Source of the DNA: Paralvinella palmiformis
Taxonomy: Eukaryota; Annelida; Polychaeta; Terebellida; Alvinellidae
DNA length: 64,000 nt
Assembly (NCBI GenBank): GCA_025642065.1
Contig: JAODUP010000315.1
Span: 53,501-117,500 of the forward strand
Direction of reading: 5' to 3'
Part shown: piece by piece, positions 10,491-23,355 of the stretch
How the letters are laid out: the number at the start of each line of letters is the position of its first letter
How positions within the stretch are numbered: the first letter of the stretch is position 1
Position numbers and translations under genes: made by a program
The notes under the pieces: model-generated
Told to the model about the DNA's origin: nothing
What the model saw: only the letters and a program-made list of their open reading frames with translations
Databases searched by the model: none

Positions 10491-12087
10491 TAAGTTGTTA
10501 TCCAGTTTGAAATGTTGCCAACAGCCTTTTGTCTGATCGTGAATTATGTGCAAACCCACACCCTTTTGTCTGATCTTGAATTATTTGCAAATCTGGTAGC
10601 CCTCCACTTTGACATTCCAAGACTAATATTAACAGGGATTAGCTGACTTTCTGTTAGCTTATCGGTAGGGGCAGTGTTTAATTTTATCTATCTCTTGTTT
10701 ACAAAACACATACTGTGGTGTTTATCCCAAACATATTGGTATCTTTCCAGTGTGAAATGCATCAGTTATTTTATTGTCATTTGTGTTAAGTAGAACTTTG
10801 TGTGTGTAAACGCTTTACTAAATTTTATCATTTTTAAACATCAGTTTCGCTGACTATTTTTTGTTGCTATAATTCCATACAGGTTACTAATGTCTGGACC
10901 AGGAATGAAGTGGGTGTATCAGGGAGAAAAAATGTCCTATGTCATTTGTTGTATAGTTTGTCTGTATTTTGGTGTTTCTGAGCTATAGATAAATTTCAAG
11001 ACGCCATTTAACACCCACTCATTTCCAAACGGCTTGTTAGAGCTAAACTTCTGCTGTAGTTCTCACTGAGCTTTGTTGCGCGATTATATTTTTTAGAGAA
11101 GATTAGTCATGTAGATGTGTGGTGGAGAAATGCTGCATAAATACTGGCACCACATTGGAAGTGGATTTTACTGAATTATCTTAAAAGTTGTACTCACTAC
11201 TTAGGTATATATACACTCAGTTTGGCAACAGATTACAAAATTGTTTACATAGAATAATCTTTAACAGATGAAGCTCTCGCTAATAACTGAATGAAGAAAA
11301 GTTTAATAAAGATTTGTTACTATTTAAAAAAAAAACAGTCTTCTGGTTATCTTAATTCATAAAGTGCCAATAAATTAATGTTGTTACAATATTAAATATT
11401 GTCTGCTGTTCAAAAGATAGTGCTTGGTGAGACAATTTTGATAATTGTCCAATTTGTGGGTGTTAGTTTAGTGTTATAAAAATGCATAATTTAAGTAACA
11501 AAATTGCACAATTCAAATGTTGACATCAGGTGCCTGGATGTGTCCTATATCATGTTGATTTGATGTGCATTTTAATTAGCTTCAGGCAAGCATCAAAATG
11601 GAGTCACTCATGTGCTGGTGACAATGTTTTACCTGTCATATTTCTTTGTTAATCCTCATATAACCCATATACACAGAGAATTACATTGCCATGGTGGATG
11701 GCCCAGATCAATAATAGGTTCACCCTCGTTAAATCTCGGTGTTCGCCATGTTCAGGGCCAGACTGGCCACCTTTAAAATGTCATTGTTCATAATGCTGTG
11801 CCCAATCAGTCGTGTATCTAGTTGTTCTCTAGCCACACCGAGCTATCAGAATTTAGTGGAAGTTTGTGCATTCATGTGATTGTGAACATGTCATTTCTGA
11901 ATGAGCAGCCTATTTCCTTTTTACAATGATGAACCTTACACATATGCACATACTTGTTTAGTAAATTAGCAGCTGTCCATGCACACACCAAAAAGCGAGA
12001 GAGAGAGACTATTCAGCACAACAGCTTGAACATAACAGGTATTGCTCCATGTTTGCCATTTAAAGGTCAGTCATGATCATGCAGTTG

Positions 12088-12245
12088 TTCTTGTAATGCA
12101 GTGATTAAAGCATTGCATTGCATACCACCAAGTCAGGGTTCGAATCCAATCAATCAATCTGCATTTGTGAGATGTTTATCAAAGCAATTGCTCCTCTCCT
12201 ATTAATGTCCCAAATGTTACAAGCACTGAGGCTAACCAAACACCA
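12088..12245 (+). mobile_element. SINE-B copy
   Basis: Head TTGTTCTTGTAATGCAGTGA with a near-perfect B box, AGGGTTCGAATCC, then a body with TTAATGTCCC and AGCACTGAGG resembling the SINE-B core seen at 62347 and 58335. Confidence 0.6.
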
Positions 12246-13919
12246 TCTCACTCGTGATCACCAGCATCATCCAGTAGCCTTTAATTAGTACCATTCTGCA
12301 TCAAGCATGTGACACAGTTGTGGCCGAGACCGCCAGACTTCATACCTTTTTCATTATTCAATCCTCGTTTTGTTTCTGTGAACCTTTCATCTGACACAAT
12401 TCAGGCAACGTAGTCTATCACATTTCTCCTTCACCTGCAAGAACGTGGCTATGACTTGGTCTTAGTAGCATAAGTGTGTGATGCAAATTCAGTAATCATA
12501 ATATTCGATGGAACCTGACCGATGTCATGATAGCCAAGTGTAGTCGCTTAGGTTAGGTTTTTTCTGAAGTATTCGAACGTTTATTTCTTGATTTCCATAT
12601 CAGAAAGACAGTAGATGGACACTCAGGATGATTACTCACTAGAAGATTTCAACTGGAATTACACAGCCTGTCTTTCACTTATTAATTACTGAAACTAATG
12701 AAGAGAGACTTCTATTAGATTTGATTTTTACCATTTCTGAGACACTATAGATTTTAATCATCATTGTTATGAATCATAATTCTGCAAAAAGTAATGGAAG
12801 TTGGGTTGGGTTTCTTCCCAAAAGAAAGGTATTCCTTCCCTTCCGATGGGAAGAGATGGATTTTTACCGGGAAGTAGTTGGGAAGAATCTCCCAAGTGTC
12901 ACAGAGTCGGTGACAACAATCAACTGATGAGGTGACCATTTAGCACTCTTGTAACTGGGATGTAGAGCATATACCACAAGGTGCTCCATTGTGATGGCTT
13001 GGTTGAAACATTTCTTAACAAATCATATCTTAATGTTCCATAAGAAGTGAGCAATACCAAAATTGAGGCTCTTTTTAAAGGGTCTTTGTACAATTAATCG
13101 ATGAACAAGTGTTAATCAGTTAGTGAATCCCGTGATCAGCAGTTCCATGATGCACACGTGGATCGTTAGTTGTCGTCCGTCATGTATTTTCATAATTTTT
13201 CATTAATAAAATCAAGATGAAATTAAAAAGCACTTAAGTTAGTATTTATCATAATAGTTTGGTGAAAATTAATCATTATTAATTGAATAATGATGGAATA
13301 ATAGGCAGCATTGTGGTGCGATTTTGTTCCGACTCTGGGTCTTATTGGGTTGAATCCTATAGCTATGTGTGTTAAAGATGGGCCAAAATATCTTTCCTTC
13401 AGCTGGTAGGAAATATAACATGCACATAAGTCGAGTTGCTTTTGAGAACTCCCTTTTCCCTGCCAAAAAAGATCGACTTAACCGCGATTATTTATGGTAC
13501 AATTGTTTTCAAATCAATTTTAGTTTCCTCCATTTGTCCCCAAAGATTTGTTCCAAACCAGCATATACGTATCAGAATCTTATTATAATTTTTTTAAGTG
13601 CATATGTGTATGAATAGCATGAAAAATATGTTAATATTTGTCAAAATGGAAGGAAGGAAAGTATTTCTTCCATAATGGAAATAACCTGGTTTTTACCGTG
13701 GTTTTTACCGTCCATAGAAGAAACATGCCAACCCTGGAAATAAGGACTCATATATTGGCAGAATGTTATACCCTGCCTGACACAAAGATATTTCCACTTT
13801 CTGGGGGGGATGGGGGGGGGAGTGATGTATATTAGTAATTTGTTTGAGAATAAAAATATGCTTTATGCAGACAAAGTTGTGTTAAAATTTTATAAACCAA
13901 TTTAAACCAGTAAGACTCA

Positions 13920-14070
13920 GTTGTTCCAATGGTGCAGCGGTTTGAGCACTGCAGCGCAAACCTCCGGGTTGTGGATTCTAATCTAGCCCATACCTGTGTT
14001 TGAGAAACGTGCTTCACTACTCAGCTGTATGTCCCCAGCTGTGACAGTCATCGATGCTAAGCAATTCAGC
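13920..14070 (+). mobile_element. SINE-B copy
   Basis: Well-preserved head TTGTTCCAATGGTGCAGCGG followed by TTTGAGCACTGCAGCGCAAA and CCTCCGGGTTGTGGATTC. The body has ATACCTGTGTTTGAG, CCCCAGCTGTGACAG and CATCGATGCTAAGCAATTCA, which define the family consensus together with the copy at 58335. Confidence 0.7.
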
Positions 14071-14375
14071 TCAAAGGACCCGTGGACCACCGCTTTGTTA
14101 ATGTAATTATATATGTACGTGTCGGTTGTACCCCACCGCTCCTCCCATTAACTGGCCGCATTGTCCCAGGCCCTTCACATTACTTGGGACAGTCCTGTAT
14201 GCAAATGTATCATGAAATATTGCGAACTGATTGGCGACGAGGAAGCAGCTAGTTTATTAGTTTTGTTGATAAAAACCTCGGTCCTACTATTTTAGCGTAG
14301 TTCTGTAGACGGAAACAGTTACACCATTGGTAAATCTGGTGCTAAAAGATGTTAATTCTTGGGCATGGTTGGTGG

Positions 14376-14480
14376 CGATTACAGGACCAAGATAATCGAT
14401 TACGATTACTTGAGAATACTATGATTACGATTACATTCATTTCGAATGTAATCGATTACGATTGTGATTAGATTGTAAAG
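14376..14480. repeat. Palindromic GATTACGATTAC element
   Basis: GATTACGATTACATTC (14423-14438) is mirrored, with one inserted base, by GAATGTAATCGATTACGATT (14444-14463) around a CATTTC centre. TAATCGATTACGATTAC occurs again upstream at 14393. The cluster looks like the end or core of a palindromic non-autonomous transposon; its outer limits are not clear. Confidence 0.55.
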
Positions 14481-15411
14481 TAATCATGTTTACAATCATG
14501 AATACGATGTTTATTCTTCAGAGGGTTTTTTGTTTATATTCAGATGTCGGTTGAATTCCTCTTTGCAGTAATGCCAATAACATGTGCCTCAGAGCAGCAG
14601 CAAATATAAAAACAGATGTAGCAGATGTAGTAGAAATACAGGATGGTTAATTGTGTTTTGTATAGCCGTCAGGTACTGTTAGGATGTTTCATGCCATAAT
14701 GTTTAATGGGTTTAGTATAATAAGGTTTTTCACTGATTGCGTTCATTCACCTCGTGAAGTTGGTTAATATAATATCAGTGTTTCTTTCACTCGTTGGTGT
14801 TGTATTGTATAATTGTAGGGATTTCTTTGTGGAAACCTTAAAAATATAGCTGTCTGTGGAAATAAAACTTTAACAATTGATTTTCTATCAGTAAAAAGAC
14901 AGTCTTACTGTGATGGATGTTCAATTTATGGCTAGTTGTTTTTTTCACTCGATGTGAAGATGGGGAATATTTTATGGCAAATGTGATCTTTGTATTCTGT
15001 GTAGAGTGAAAATATTTTGATGTGCTGTAACATGGTTTAAAACATGTTGAGGATACAAAATATCATTGTGTGTGTGTTTTGAATTTATTTTGTTAGTTGG
15101 TATTAGTGTATATAGCTGTTACTGCAGATTGGCTGTTAGCCATTGTTATATTGATGAAATGGGCAATATGCTAAACTAATTATAAATTCTTCCAATAATA
15201 TTATGTGTGAGACCATTGTTAGAAGAGCTAACATGTTTACTCAGCATAAGATGTGAACAATTAAAACATCGCTGTTCATTTCAATCTTGGCAGAGTCAGC
15301 CGGTGCCAAATTAAATGGTCGCCTGTTATTTAACAAAAAGTTTAATAAACCTCATTTCTAGGTTAAAACTGGAGGAATGACTGAGTTTGATGTTTCCGTC
15401 CAGTGCTGCTT

Positions 15412-15512
15412 AAAAAAATGGGTGAACTTCACGCAAACACGGGTATGAGTTGGATTCGACTCCTGACGTGGCAATTTTGCGAGGCACTGCTCCAACTACT
15501 ACACTAAGAGCA
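15412..15512 (-). mobile_element. tRNA-like SINE head fragment
   Basis: On the minus strand a TAGTGTAGTAGTTGGAGCAG A-box region is followed about 30 bases later by AGTCGAATCC, a B box. The body CATACCCGTGTTTGCGTGAA resembles the SINE-B start. Spacing and mutations exclude a functional tRNA. Confidence 0.5.
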
Positions 15513-15711
15513 TTCAATGTTCAAGCAGAAATTACGTTTGGCTAGCTTTAGCCTTTAGGCCAAATTAGAGTGAAGTACCGGTAATAGGTTGAATGTGCAT
15601 TAACCAAATTTTGTTAGCCGTTTCTTCAACAAACGTCAGAATAAAAGTATTGTTGGTAACTTTATTATCACATGGATTACGATATATATAATATGTGTGT
15701 GTGTGTATGTA

Positions 15712-15713
<2 letters not shown>

Positions 15714-15764
<51 letters not shown>
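15714..15764. repeat. (TA)n microsatellite
   Basis: About 25 uninterrupted TA units preceded by a GT-rich tract at 15694-15708. Confidence 0.95.
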
Positions 15765-15766
<2 letters not shown>

Positions 15767-16292
15767 CTTTAGTTTTATTCACACTGTCCAATACAACATT
15801 CACCAGTTTTCATTCTGTAAAGTTACTAAGTTCTTTGTAACATCATACTGATCTAGATGATTTCTTTGATTCCATCCCATTAAAGATTGGCGTATGGTGG
15901 TACTATGGTAGTCCGTAATGTTATTTAACATTTTCTCACATTGTACTGCTGACAAGCAGTACTTACTGGAACATTGCTGAAAATAAACAGGATCTATTAA
16001 CAGTAGCCACTAAATGAACTCAGCAGGTAGACTAATGCCAAATATTTACAGCGTTAGTTACCTAGGTAAACTATGTTAACTGTTTACTTGACGAAGAGGC
16101 TTAATAACTCAATTATCACTCCACCCACCCATCCATCCACCGAACAAGAACAATTAATAATTATAATGCTGCCAAAACTACCTTAGGCAAGGAGAAGCTC
16201 ATTTCTACAGAATAATAACTTTTCAGTTATTATTGACCGCATACATTGTACATTTATTCTGTTAGGCATCTGCTGATTTCAGTAAGATGTAT

Positions 16293-16293
<1 letters not shown>

Positions 16294-16344
<51 letters not shown>

Positions 16345-16361
16345 TATATATATATATATAT
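16294..16361. repeat. (TA)n microsatellite
   Basis: Two TA arrays separated by AAA. A shorter array of the same kind lies at about 17207-17241. Confidence 0.95.
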
Positions 16362-17202
16362 AAGATTCTATTAGTTTCAAAATAATGAACTGAACATATT
16401 CACTGCAAATAGTTCATAACTATGTCAGAGTTTGTCCATGAACAGTACGTCATTCGGTTTGGTATCAAAAAAGCAGGGTTGCCTGGTAAATACCATGCCG
16501 AAAATATTGCCAATTACCCTGCTGTCCAATACTCTTCAGGTGGTAAATACTAGGAGTACTGGGAAATACAAATGATGGCCTCTGATTAATGGGAGTTCTG
16601 TTTTCCTCTGGCACCTGGAATACTATATTAAGCTAATGCTTGGTTGTAAGTACTTTAAAATCGGTGTTACTCGTACACGTGTACTTCGTTAAGTACACTT
16701 TAGTACGGTAAGATCGGAAGCAAGACCTTTTTTTCTTCAAATTTCTACCACACCAAAAAAATCCTATGCAGAATACCGATGTAATCACCTAGACGCTGTC
16801 ATTGTAAACAACAAACCCAATATTTACGTTTAAACGATTATTGGTTTATCAGTTAGATAATCGTCAAATACTCTGATGTAGTTAAACCCAGTCCTGCTTG
16901 GATTTAACCCCGGGTTAAACTGGTAGAATCCACATCACCAACCGTCCCTTAGCTCGTTAAGGCCGACCATGGTCTTATGCGTAATTAAATTATTGTGTAC
17001 AGATACAATAATAATAATAAAATAAGAGTAGTGGCTTAGCCGTCTCCACTAATTGTTGAGAGCACGTATGAATAAATTATCATCTTGTCCATCAAATTAA
17101 ATTGGACACAAAATATTATTTCTATTAGATTTGTATCAAAAAGGTTTAAAATATTAAAATAGAGTTCCCTTAAGAATACCAAACCAGTATAGATATTAGT
17201 TT

Positions 17203-17242
<40 letters not shown>

Positions 17243-18063
17243 TTAGCCAAACCCTGGGCGTAAGGTTATGCTAGGTATTACCAATATTTAAATATAATGT
17301 AGACATATTTCATATTATGTTGTCAGGTTTTTGTCGACCTTGTGATATATATATACACGTTTCCTTCCTTCCTGTGGCTTTAAGTTCTGTTTGGCCCCTG
17401 ATATGGTGATATTTGATCAAAGCTCGTGATAAATCACGCTGTGTAATGTGCCGTAATGTCGAACACCGCCCCCCCCCCCACACACACACACAATAATAAT
17501 GGCCAGTCTAGTCAGTCGGGTGGTCGTCAAAGACTTCTCAGAACGTCAGCGTCAGTCGCTCAGGTCGGTGGCCGGTTCATTATTATGCCAAATATAGAAG
17601 GAGACCACTCGTTTCCTAGCCAGTGTGTGTGTGTTGCTTTAATTATTCGGCGTGTCCAGGTTATGTTGCTTTTGTTGTTTTATAGATTAGTTGCCCCGGG
17701 TTCGGATCCCGACTGGCTCGGTGCTCGTTTTCTGTGTTATTAATGAAGCAATCAGCGGCCCATGAAGTGCCTCGGTAGGTTCCTAAGTGTTCAGCGGTTG
17801 ATGGTGGTTGATGGCTGTTATACGGTCCCGTTCCTTAAGAAGGCGGCCATGTTTTATTGCCCAGTTTCCAGAGGATGTGGTCCCGGGCTCCTCCAGTCTG
17901 ATGGTTTAGCCGTCTTTGGTGTCGGGGTCTTAGTTTTAGTTAGCTGAGACTGTGCAACTGTAACAGTTAGGATTTAGGCTTAATGGAAGTCCATCAACTT
18001 GGGAGTACTTTTTTTTTCTTCTTCTCTTTAGGCCCCTTTATACCCATATATCAATGGGAGTAC

Positions 18064-18410
18064 GGACAGTTGCTCATCCGGGCACTTGCTCACCAAGCAA
18101 ATTGAAAAAGTGGACACTTGCTCACCAAGCAAATTGAAAAAGTGGACACTTGCTCACCAGTAAATTTTTAATCATTAATGAGAATTTTTTTTTTAAATTA
18201 AATGATTTTTAATTCAGAAATATATTTCTTAGTATCCTATTCCCTATATAATTATTGGTGTGAATGTTACCAATTATGAGCGAATTAAAGTTAAATATCA
18301 TTATGTGCATTTTTTTCTCATTAAAAATTCACTGGTGAGCAAGTGTCCACTTTTTCATTTGCTTGGTGAGCAAGTGTCCGGGTGAGCAACTGTCCGGTGA
18401 TCAACTGTCC
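18064..18410. mobile_element. Inverted-repeat element with GGACAGTTG ends
   Basis: The left arm starts GGACAGTTGCTCATCCGG and carries two direct copies of a 37-bp block containing CACTTGCTCACCAAGCAAAT. The right arm is the reverse complement, carries that block once, and ends with two GGACAGTTG-type motifs (GGTGAGCAACTGTCC, GGTGATCAACTGTCC). The arms also share TTTTTAATCATTAATGAG-like sequence next to a short AT-rich centre. This is a non-autonomous foldback or MITE element of unknown superfamily. The two arms differ in the copy number of the internal repeats. Confidence 0.85.
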
Positions 18411-18697
18411 TACACCCGGTTTAGTATCCTTATATACCTAGGTCGGAGGCTGTGTTATTGTGTATGTTTCTAAGATGGCGAAGTGCCGAGTGTCTGGTTG
18501 ACCAAATGGTCATCACCCGTAAATGTTTCGGTTTAGTGACTTAGAGCAATCTAATGTGTAACGGTGTTGTCGTAACTGCATTGTAAAAATACCGGTCGGC
18601 ACTCGACAGAGGGCACTCGTAGAGCGCAGTTGGTCGCGTACACTAGGCCGTCGACCAACGGAGAGCAGAGTTCGGAACCCTGCGTCATCCGCGTCCT

Positions 18698-18988
18698 GGG
18701 GATGTTTCATCCGATCATCTCGTTTCCGCCCGATATATCCCGCACGAGACCGACACCAATCTGAGCCCGCCTTTGCTACGAATCCAGTGTGTGACTAGCC
18801 CGGTGCCATTTAAACAGTACTGTCAGCTATAGAAGTTTAAATAGCAGCACAGACATCGGATCTGAAGCTGTGTGTCCCAGGATTACAAAACGACCAAATG
18901 TTTTTTTGGTTAGTCCGAGATTGGAGCCTGGTGTTCGTCCGGGATACGGGAACGATCATGAAATGAGATGACCAGATGAAACATCCCC
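18698..18988. mobile_element. Inverted-repeat element with GGGGATGTTTCAT ends
   Basis: The left end GGGGATGTTTCATCCGATCA is mirrored at the right end by TGACCAGATGAAACATCCCC. The imperfect match continues inward for about 70 bases (ATCTC, TATCCCG, CCAATCT). The 291-bp element has no coding capacity and fits a MITE. It lies only about 290 bp from the neighbouring inverted-repeat element. Confidence 0.75.
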
Positions 18989-19542
18989 GAGATGGCTATG
19001 ATCAGTGTGGTTTTGTTAGAAGCCCGGAGACCCGGCCTCATTCGACGCGCCCGCTCTCAAGTAGAGAGACCCGGCTACTTTTGGTTTCCAATGCCAATGA
19101 GACGCCGCTTTGTGCCATCGTAGGCCTTTCAGGCCTAGCTTGAATACCGCTCTCTGGTGCCCGGATGCTCTGGTGTTCTACTCAGAACGGGGCCATACAT
19201 TGGCTAATTGAGGCCCAACAATATCTGACTCTGGTATTTTTGTCCCCAACCTCCCTATATCTACTTCATTTCTTAACAAAGCCATTGTATGATTGTTTAA
19301 AACCGGTTAGATTAAACCTCCACTAACATAAAACGTATACTCGTACAGTAGTCTGTGGAGTGTTGTATGTGGTCTGCGTCAAAATCTCATAGTTTTATTA
19401 GAAATCTGTTCCGGGGGGGGGGGCCTCACGTTTAGTTATAATACAAAGTGATGCCCGAGAAATGATTACCAGTTTCATATAAGAAGACCAACTTCGGTGT
19501 CATCGTAGACAGTAGATTATTTGTCAGAAATACTTCCTGGAA

Positions 19543-19611
19543 AATAGGCGGCCCATTTGACCTACCATGTGCATAAAAGTGGCCGTAAAACATTAATCAT
19601 CATCATCATCT
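19543..19611 (+). mobile_element. SINE-A 3' fragment
   Basis: Only the final block is present: GGCCCATTTGACCTACCATG, CATAAAAGTGGCCGTAAAAC and an ATCATCATCATC tail. This is the expected pattern for a severely 5'-truncated insertion. Confidence 0.8.
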
Positions 19612-20872
19612 TGGAAAATATGGAGTTTGATAAATCAGCATTAATGTCTTGAGAATAAGATCATACGAGACTTACTATCAGTAGTTCTGTACGTGTGTGA
19701 TAAATACGCCACATTTCGCAATAGTTATACATAAAAATTATTGTTAAGTCCTAGGTTTTAGAATAAGATCTTCGGTATTCTGTTTTAGATGTGTGTGTAT
19801 GTGTCGTTGGGGGGGGGGGGGGGTAATTTCAAGGAAATATAGTTTTAAAAAGTGTCTGAACAAAATTTGCACCAAAAAATGTATAACAACGTTACTTCCT
19901 AGTTAATAGTCATCAAACTAATTCATGACTAATATATTCTATACCAACATACTGGTATATCAGGCATTGAATTATATTAGCATCACGATTTAGTCTGTCT
20001 AAATTTAGTGGTTCGGCGAATTGTAAGTTTTTTAATTACTATTATTAAAGATTGCGATTTAAAAGGATCCACAACGGCATGGCTTCCTGGCAGCGATATA
20101 GCCAGGTGTAACGATGTTCCGTAATAATAATGCTCACGTTTTGCTAGAGCTATCGCCGTGGATGGGAATTTTTTCCCACATAAGTACCCATACCGGGACT
20201 AATCCTTCCGAAGGATGGCGTCTGGCTTTGTTAACTTGACGAGGTGTTTTGTTCACCGGGCTGCTATAAGAGCCTTATAGGTGTGACAAGCTGGACACTT
20301 CATTAGACAGGTAGCGCAGGTATTACCGGCTGTGTTAGCTAGGTGCTGGTGGTAGCGTTGTCTAGGTGGCAACGTCCACCGGGTAGCACAATATTCAGAC
20401 TTTGGCGAGGGAAATTGACCCGGTATTTAAGCCGGCTCAGGTGTAGACGTGGTTTCAGGATGTGATGTAACCACGAAGGACGGTGATTCCTTATCGATGT
20501 GATATGCGGCGTCAGTGTGTGTGTGGGTGTGGATAACAAAAATAAAATAGACAGATAACGGGAGTGGCTTGGACTACTGCCAAAACGTCCGATGTGTTGG
20601 CGTTATCTTATAGCGTTCTTTTCACGATTGTTTATAGGTAAAGTGTGTCTGTGTCACACTCTTCAAATGATGAGTCAGAACCGCCCGTCAGCGGACGAGC
20701 GTCGTGTGACACATAGACGAGGTGATTGATATTAGCCCAAAATACGGTCATGTCTCAGGTGTATGTCGTGATAGGTGTCGGGTTTTTGTCAAGTTCGCGA
20801 TTCGTTTGTTTTATTTATAGACAGTTTACTGGACACCACGAACAATGATCGCTGTTGAATGCTGTTATTGAT

Positions 20873-21074
20873 GATGGGTCCACGGTTCAACGATCTCCGG
20901 GTTAAAACAGCTCGACTCGAAAAATGCTCTGACATCATTGGCGTCAGTTATTTGTCACAATGTGGCAATTGTTTGTCATCCTTTCTCTTGTTCTACCATT
21001 TACAAAATGGCTCTTCATTCGCAAAAGAATGACCCACCTGATTTGCTTCTATGCTTCTGTTGGAATGCTGGCAA

Positions 21075-21123
<49 letters not shown>

Positions 21124-21434
21124 GTTTTATGTTGCGATATATATACCCAGTCAGGACAAATGTCACGTTATCAAACATTTAAAATATATATATATGTGTG
21201 TGTGTTTGTGTGTGGTTGCCACCATTCCAACGGATGGGTCCACGGTTCAACGATCTCCGGGTTAAAATAGCTCGACTCGAAAAATACTCTGACATCATTG
21301 GCGTCAGTTATTTGTCACAATGTGGCAATTGTTTGTCATCCTTTCTCTTGTTCTACCATTTACAAAATGGCTCTTCATTCGCAAAAGAATGACCCACCTG
21401 ATTTGCTTCTATGCTTCTGTTGGAATGCTGGCAA

Positions 21435-21483
<49 letters not shown>

Positions 21484-21598
21484 GTTTTATGTTGCGATAT
21501 ATATACCCAGTCAGGACAAATGTCACGTTATCAAACATAAAACTTATATATATAGGTGTGTGTGTTTGTGTGTGTGTGTGGTTGCCACCATTCCAACG
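20873..21598 (+). repeat. Two tandem copies of a 360-bp unit
   Basis: GATGGGTCCACGGTTCAACG at 20873 recurs at 21233, and the two 360-366-bp units are almost identical, including an internal (TA)n array and a GT-rich tract. The first 18 bases of the unit appear again at 21599, and a diverged piece (GACAAATGTCACGTCATCAA) follows at about 21749. Within each unit GTTGGAATGCTGGCAACC is mirrored by GGTTGCCACCATTCCAAC, enclosing the (TA)n, so a smaller inverted-repeat insertion was duplicated along with its flanks. The near-identity implies a recent duplication (or assembly duplication). Confidence 0.92.
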
Positions 21599-21649
21599 GA
21601 TGGGTCCACGGTTCAACTCTTTTGAAATGAAGAAATCTGTAAATATTAT

Positions 21650-21650
<1 letters not shown>

Positions 21651-21696
<46 letters not shown>
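21651..21696. repeat. (TA)n array within a 13-bp inverted repeat
   Basis: The TA array is bounded by GTAAATATTATGG (from 21638) and CCATAATATTTAC (to about 21715), exact reverse complements, making a cruciform-capable structure. Confidence 0.85.
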
Positions 21697-21699
<3 letters not shown>

Positions 21700-22911
21700 G
21701 TCCCATAATATTTACACGATTCATGTTGCGAGATTTATCCTGTTAGGACAAATGTCACGTCATCAAACATAAAACTTCGATTATTGACAAACATCGAGCT
21801 GATGGCAATAATTCGATGAAAATGTTCATTTTATGATGTCATGATAAATCACCGTGTCAGACCCAAACGGTTGGTTATAGCAGCTGACATAATACTTCAC
21901 GTATCAGTAGATATTTCTACCTGTTCAGCTTCGGGGCCAGATTTCCTTTCCAGAAAGCCTTTCTTCACACGACTATTGGGTTGATTGCACTTATTAGGGT
22001 TTCCACTCATTCCTGGAGTAATTTTACTGACGTTGTCGAACCACACAAAGAAATAGCGGAGCTGCCTTACTATAAAACCTGTCTAGTATTTCCAGGTGAT
22101 AGTCACCACTTCGTACTTTGGCCCAAGTAGACATACAGGTTCTGGGTAAATAGGTAACACGCTTCACTGAACACTAACTCCCGTATAGTGTTTTATGCAA
22201 TAAAATATCAAATGTACATCTTTTAGTTGGCCTTCGACGAGTTGTGAATTAACCGTAAAAATATGAAACGGCGTTTATTTCTCTATAATTAATACCTTCT
22301 GACCACGTTATTGCTTCATAGGTGTGTATATGTGTGTGTATATGTGTGTGTAATACAATAGTTTATTTATTTCATTAATGAATTCATCATTGGTAATTTA
22401 TTATCTAATAACCTCATAGTACACTGACCCACTTAATGTATACCTTGTCTGTAGTTCAGAATAATATAACATTTGGGGTGTTAAATGTTTCAATTAATGA
22501 AACCCATCACTCAAAAAGCTTTGGCCCAGTGGCGGTACCAGTATTCCGGGTATTATTTAATTAACGTAGAAACACGCCAACTTGCTGCCCGAGATACCCG
22601 ACGAGAGATCCACGGCTCCGACCTAAGTGCTATGTTAACTAACCCTGGACACTCCCAAACACGACCGCGGCAGCTGTTGTAACAACGGTTTAAATGGACG
22701 AGGGCCGTTGTCGTCGTTGTTTTAAAACGGAAGAAATGTCAAGCGTCTAGAGTCGAAGGCCAACCCGGCAACAGGTTAGCGGGGCGAGTTGTCTGGTTGA
22801 GTTATTGGAGAGAGGCAGGCGTGGCCGTGGTCGACTGGCAGCCTTTGTGTGTAACACTAGGTCGGATGGTCTCCAACACTGTTGTGGATATGCTCCATTG
22901 ATTACGGCCGT

Positions 22912-22938
22912 GTGTGTGTGTGTGTGTGTGTGTGTGTC
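22912..22938. repeat. (GT)n microsatellite
   Basis: About 13 GT units. A (TA)n array of about 19 units follows at 23131-23169. Confidence 0.9.
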
Positions 22939-23125
22939 TGGTATTGTGTTCGGTTCTATATGTGACCGGTGTTTTATGCAGCAGCCAGCAAACACACCTA
23001 AAAGCTCGTCTTTGATAGATGTGTGTCTTATTACCACTCTGTAGACTGTCCATTAATGCAGCACTTACTGAAAGTTCATATTTACGACTTATCCTAGGAC
23101 CTAGTTTTGTCAGAATTGTATGCTG

Positions 23126-23174
<49 letters not shown>

Positions 23175-23269
23175 GTCATGTGATCAATATGCCCGATAAG
23201 TTTGTGATTTCATCCTTTTGAAGGGCGGTGCTTCTGTAACTCAGTTAAAAGCGTACTGTAACGTGGACT

Positions 23270-23355
23270 CCTAGTTCGTGGGATCTAAATGAATCTCGAC
23301 ATGGGCTTATCGCTCAATTAGCCTACCACGTGCACAAAAGTGGCCGTAAAACATG
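23270..23355 (+). mobile_element. SINE-A fragment
   Basis: GAATCTCGACATGGGC (B-box side of the head) joined directly to CAATTAGCCTACCACGTGCA and AAAAGTGGCCGTAAAACATG, so most of the body is deleted. Confidence 0.65.

Noticed and set aside
17456..20560. GC-richer block, considered as a nested gene
   Set aside because: Only short frames of no recognisable family; the segment is largely transposon-derived or unassigned.
21353..21746. Ile/Tyr-repeat open frames
   Set aside because: Translations of (TA)n and (CA)n arrays in the duplicated unit.
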